Below, one piece after another: positions 4,741-5,086 of a DNA stretch of 5,086 nt. The stretch lies in NCBI GenBank assembly GCA_910587785.1, contig CAJUOA010000165.1, forward strand, positions 1 through 5,086. Reading direction: 5' to 3'. The notes below the pieces were generated by a model. The model did no database searches. It saw only the letters and a list, made by a program, of their open reading frames with translations, and was not told the DNA's origin. This DNA comes from an uncultured Oscillospiraceae bacterium. GTDB taxonomy: Bacteria; Bacillota; Clostridia; Oscillospirales; Oscillospiraceae. The translations under genes and the position numbers were made by a program. Position 1 is the first letter of the stretch. Each line of letters starts with the position of its first letter.

Positions 4741-5086
4741 GCGCCGCCCTCCGGGATGATCTCACTCAGGCGGGTCGTCATAATGCGGTACAGCTCCGTG
4801 TCCTTCGGGAAACGGTCGATGAAGGGCAGAATGACGTTGCCATAGAACAGCAGCCCCTCGCCCTCGCCGGAGTGGGTGACATAGGAAAGCTGGTGGGGGG
4901 AGATATTCAGCTGCTTGGCGAGTATCTGCCGGTCCCCTGCCGCCTGATTGAGCATATAGATGAAGTCGCTGTTCTCCAGGATGTTGGCGATCTCCGGGCT
5001 GGCCAGGAGGTCCTTGCTGTTCTGGGTGATCCCGGTTGGAATAATAATTTTATGCAATAAAAATGCAGCTCCTTTCAAGACGAATG
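4737..5086 (-). CDS. virB4: VirB4/TraE-type conjugation ATPase, C-terminal fragment with a divergent upstream end
   Basis: VirB4-type ATPases energise the type IV secretion channel at the inner face of the membrane. From the Ile codon at 5042 leftward the frame matches the family C-terminus: IPTGITQN (sensor-like TQN), LLASPEIANILENSDFIYML, NQAAGDRQILAKQL, SYVTHSGEGEGLLFYG and FPKDTELYRIMTT. The Walker A and B motifs would lie to the right of the window. Where the family normally has a KRFRKWGG-like segment just before IPTG, this frame instead reads FVLKGAAFLLHKII in AT-rich DNA. The frame stays open to the window edge, so the upstream state is unknown. If cut here, local TTG codons at 5078 or 5057 could start a remnant; the one at 5057 has AAAGGAG 11 nt upstream. 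The stop overlaps the next ATG by 4 nt. The fragment may be the tail of an interrupted virB4. Confidence 0.8.
   Translation of the reverse strand, partial: FVLKGAAFLLHKIIIPTGITQNSKDLLASPEIANILENSDFIYMLNQAAGDRQILAKQLNISPHQLSYVTHSGEGEGLLFYGNVILPFIDRFPKDTELYRIMTTRLSEIIPEGGA
5043..5086. other. AT-rich sequence replacing the expected virB4 coding sequence
   Basis: These 44 bases are AT-rich, in sharp contrast with the GC-rich virB4 tail next to them, and do not encode the residues that precede IPTG in VirB4 proteins. On the minus strand they contain a ribosome-site-like AAAGGAG (5075-5069) and a small TTTTAT-TGC-ATAAAA hairpin. They look like the edge of an insertion or a recombination or assembly junction. 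Too little is visible to name an element, and I see no terminal inverted repeat or intron domain V motif. Confidence 0.5.

Larger units (their letters stand above)
1..5086. mobile_element. Internal segment of a Tn1549/Tn916-like integrative conjugative element
   Basis: All eight genes lie on the minus strand. Their order (VirB4-type ATPase, NlpC/P60 peptidase, DUF4315, DUF4366, small Cys-rich protein, topoisomerase III) is the transfer-module order known from conjugative elements of Clostridia such as Tn1549 relatives and Clostridioides CTn elements. Tight overlaps between successive genes support one transfer operon. No ends, integrase, relaxase or resistance genes are visible, so element boundaries and exact family cannot be set from this window. 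Confidence 0.82.

Noticed and set aside
5043..5086. 3' end of a group II intron interrupting virB4
   Set aside because: An intron would fit the interruption, but no domain V consensus and no convincing domain VI stem are visible in the 44 bases, so it stays only one possibility among insertions.

Overview
The window reads as an internal segment of an integrative and conjugative element of the Tn1549/Tn916-like superfamily, in the broad group found in Clostridia (Oscillospiraceae, Clostridioides and relatives). The evidence is the combination, all on the minus strand, of a VirB4/TraE-type ATPase C-terminus, a membrane-anchored NlpC/P60 peptidase of the CD1108 type, a DUF4315 protein, a CD1107-type DUF4366 protein, a small Cys-rich protein and a type IA DNA topoisomerase III. 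High GC, strong AAGGAGG-like ribosome sites and GC-rich codon use suggest a GC-rich gut Firmicute host such as a Flavonifractor/Faecalibacterium relative. This host assignment is inference, and no integrase, relaxase or attachment site is in the window.

Transcription order runs from the right edge to the left. (1) 5086-4737: C-terminal ~100 residues of VirB4, with an AT-rich non-family sequence replacing the expected upstream coding sequence at the very edge. (2) 4740-3784: a PP-loop PAPS/APS-reductase-like protein of 318 aa with a Cys-Cys...Cys-x-x-Cys pattern, noticeably lower in GC than its neighbours. (3) 3781-3332: a 149-aa acidic protein of unknown function. (4) 3342-1609: the 577-aa NlpC/P60 cell-wall hydrolase. 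(5) 1593-1342: an 83-aa DUF4315 coiled-coil protein whose natural start position is ACG rather than ATG. (6) 1355-639: the 238-aa DUF4366 secreted/membrane protein with a Cys cluster and a strongly acidic tail. (7) 642-457: a 61-aa Cys-rich protein. (8) 371 to the left edge: the N-terminal 123 residues of topoisomerase III.

Genes 1 to 7 are packed with 4- to 14-nt overlaps or gaps of 15 nt or less, so they look like one translationally coupled operon. The only real intergenic space (378-456) sits before topB. It holds an exact TATAAT, a short palindrome and a strong 13-bp hairpin followed by a short T-rich run, probably marking a terminator/attenuator and a separate start for topB.

Functionally, VirB4 powers the mating channel. 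The NlpC/P60 protein opens peptidoglycan for it. DUF4315, DUF4366 and the small Cys-rich protein are conserved companions of unknown mechanism, and TopB handles DNA topology during transfer or replication. The PP-loop protein and its acidic neighbour look like accessory genes lodged in the transfer operon. The points most worth a second look are the ACG start of the DUF4315 gene, the broken VirB4 sequence at the right edge, the Fe-S-type PP-loop protein embedded in the operon, and the hairpin leader of topB.
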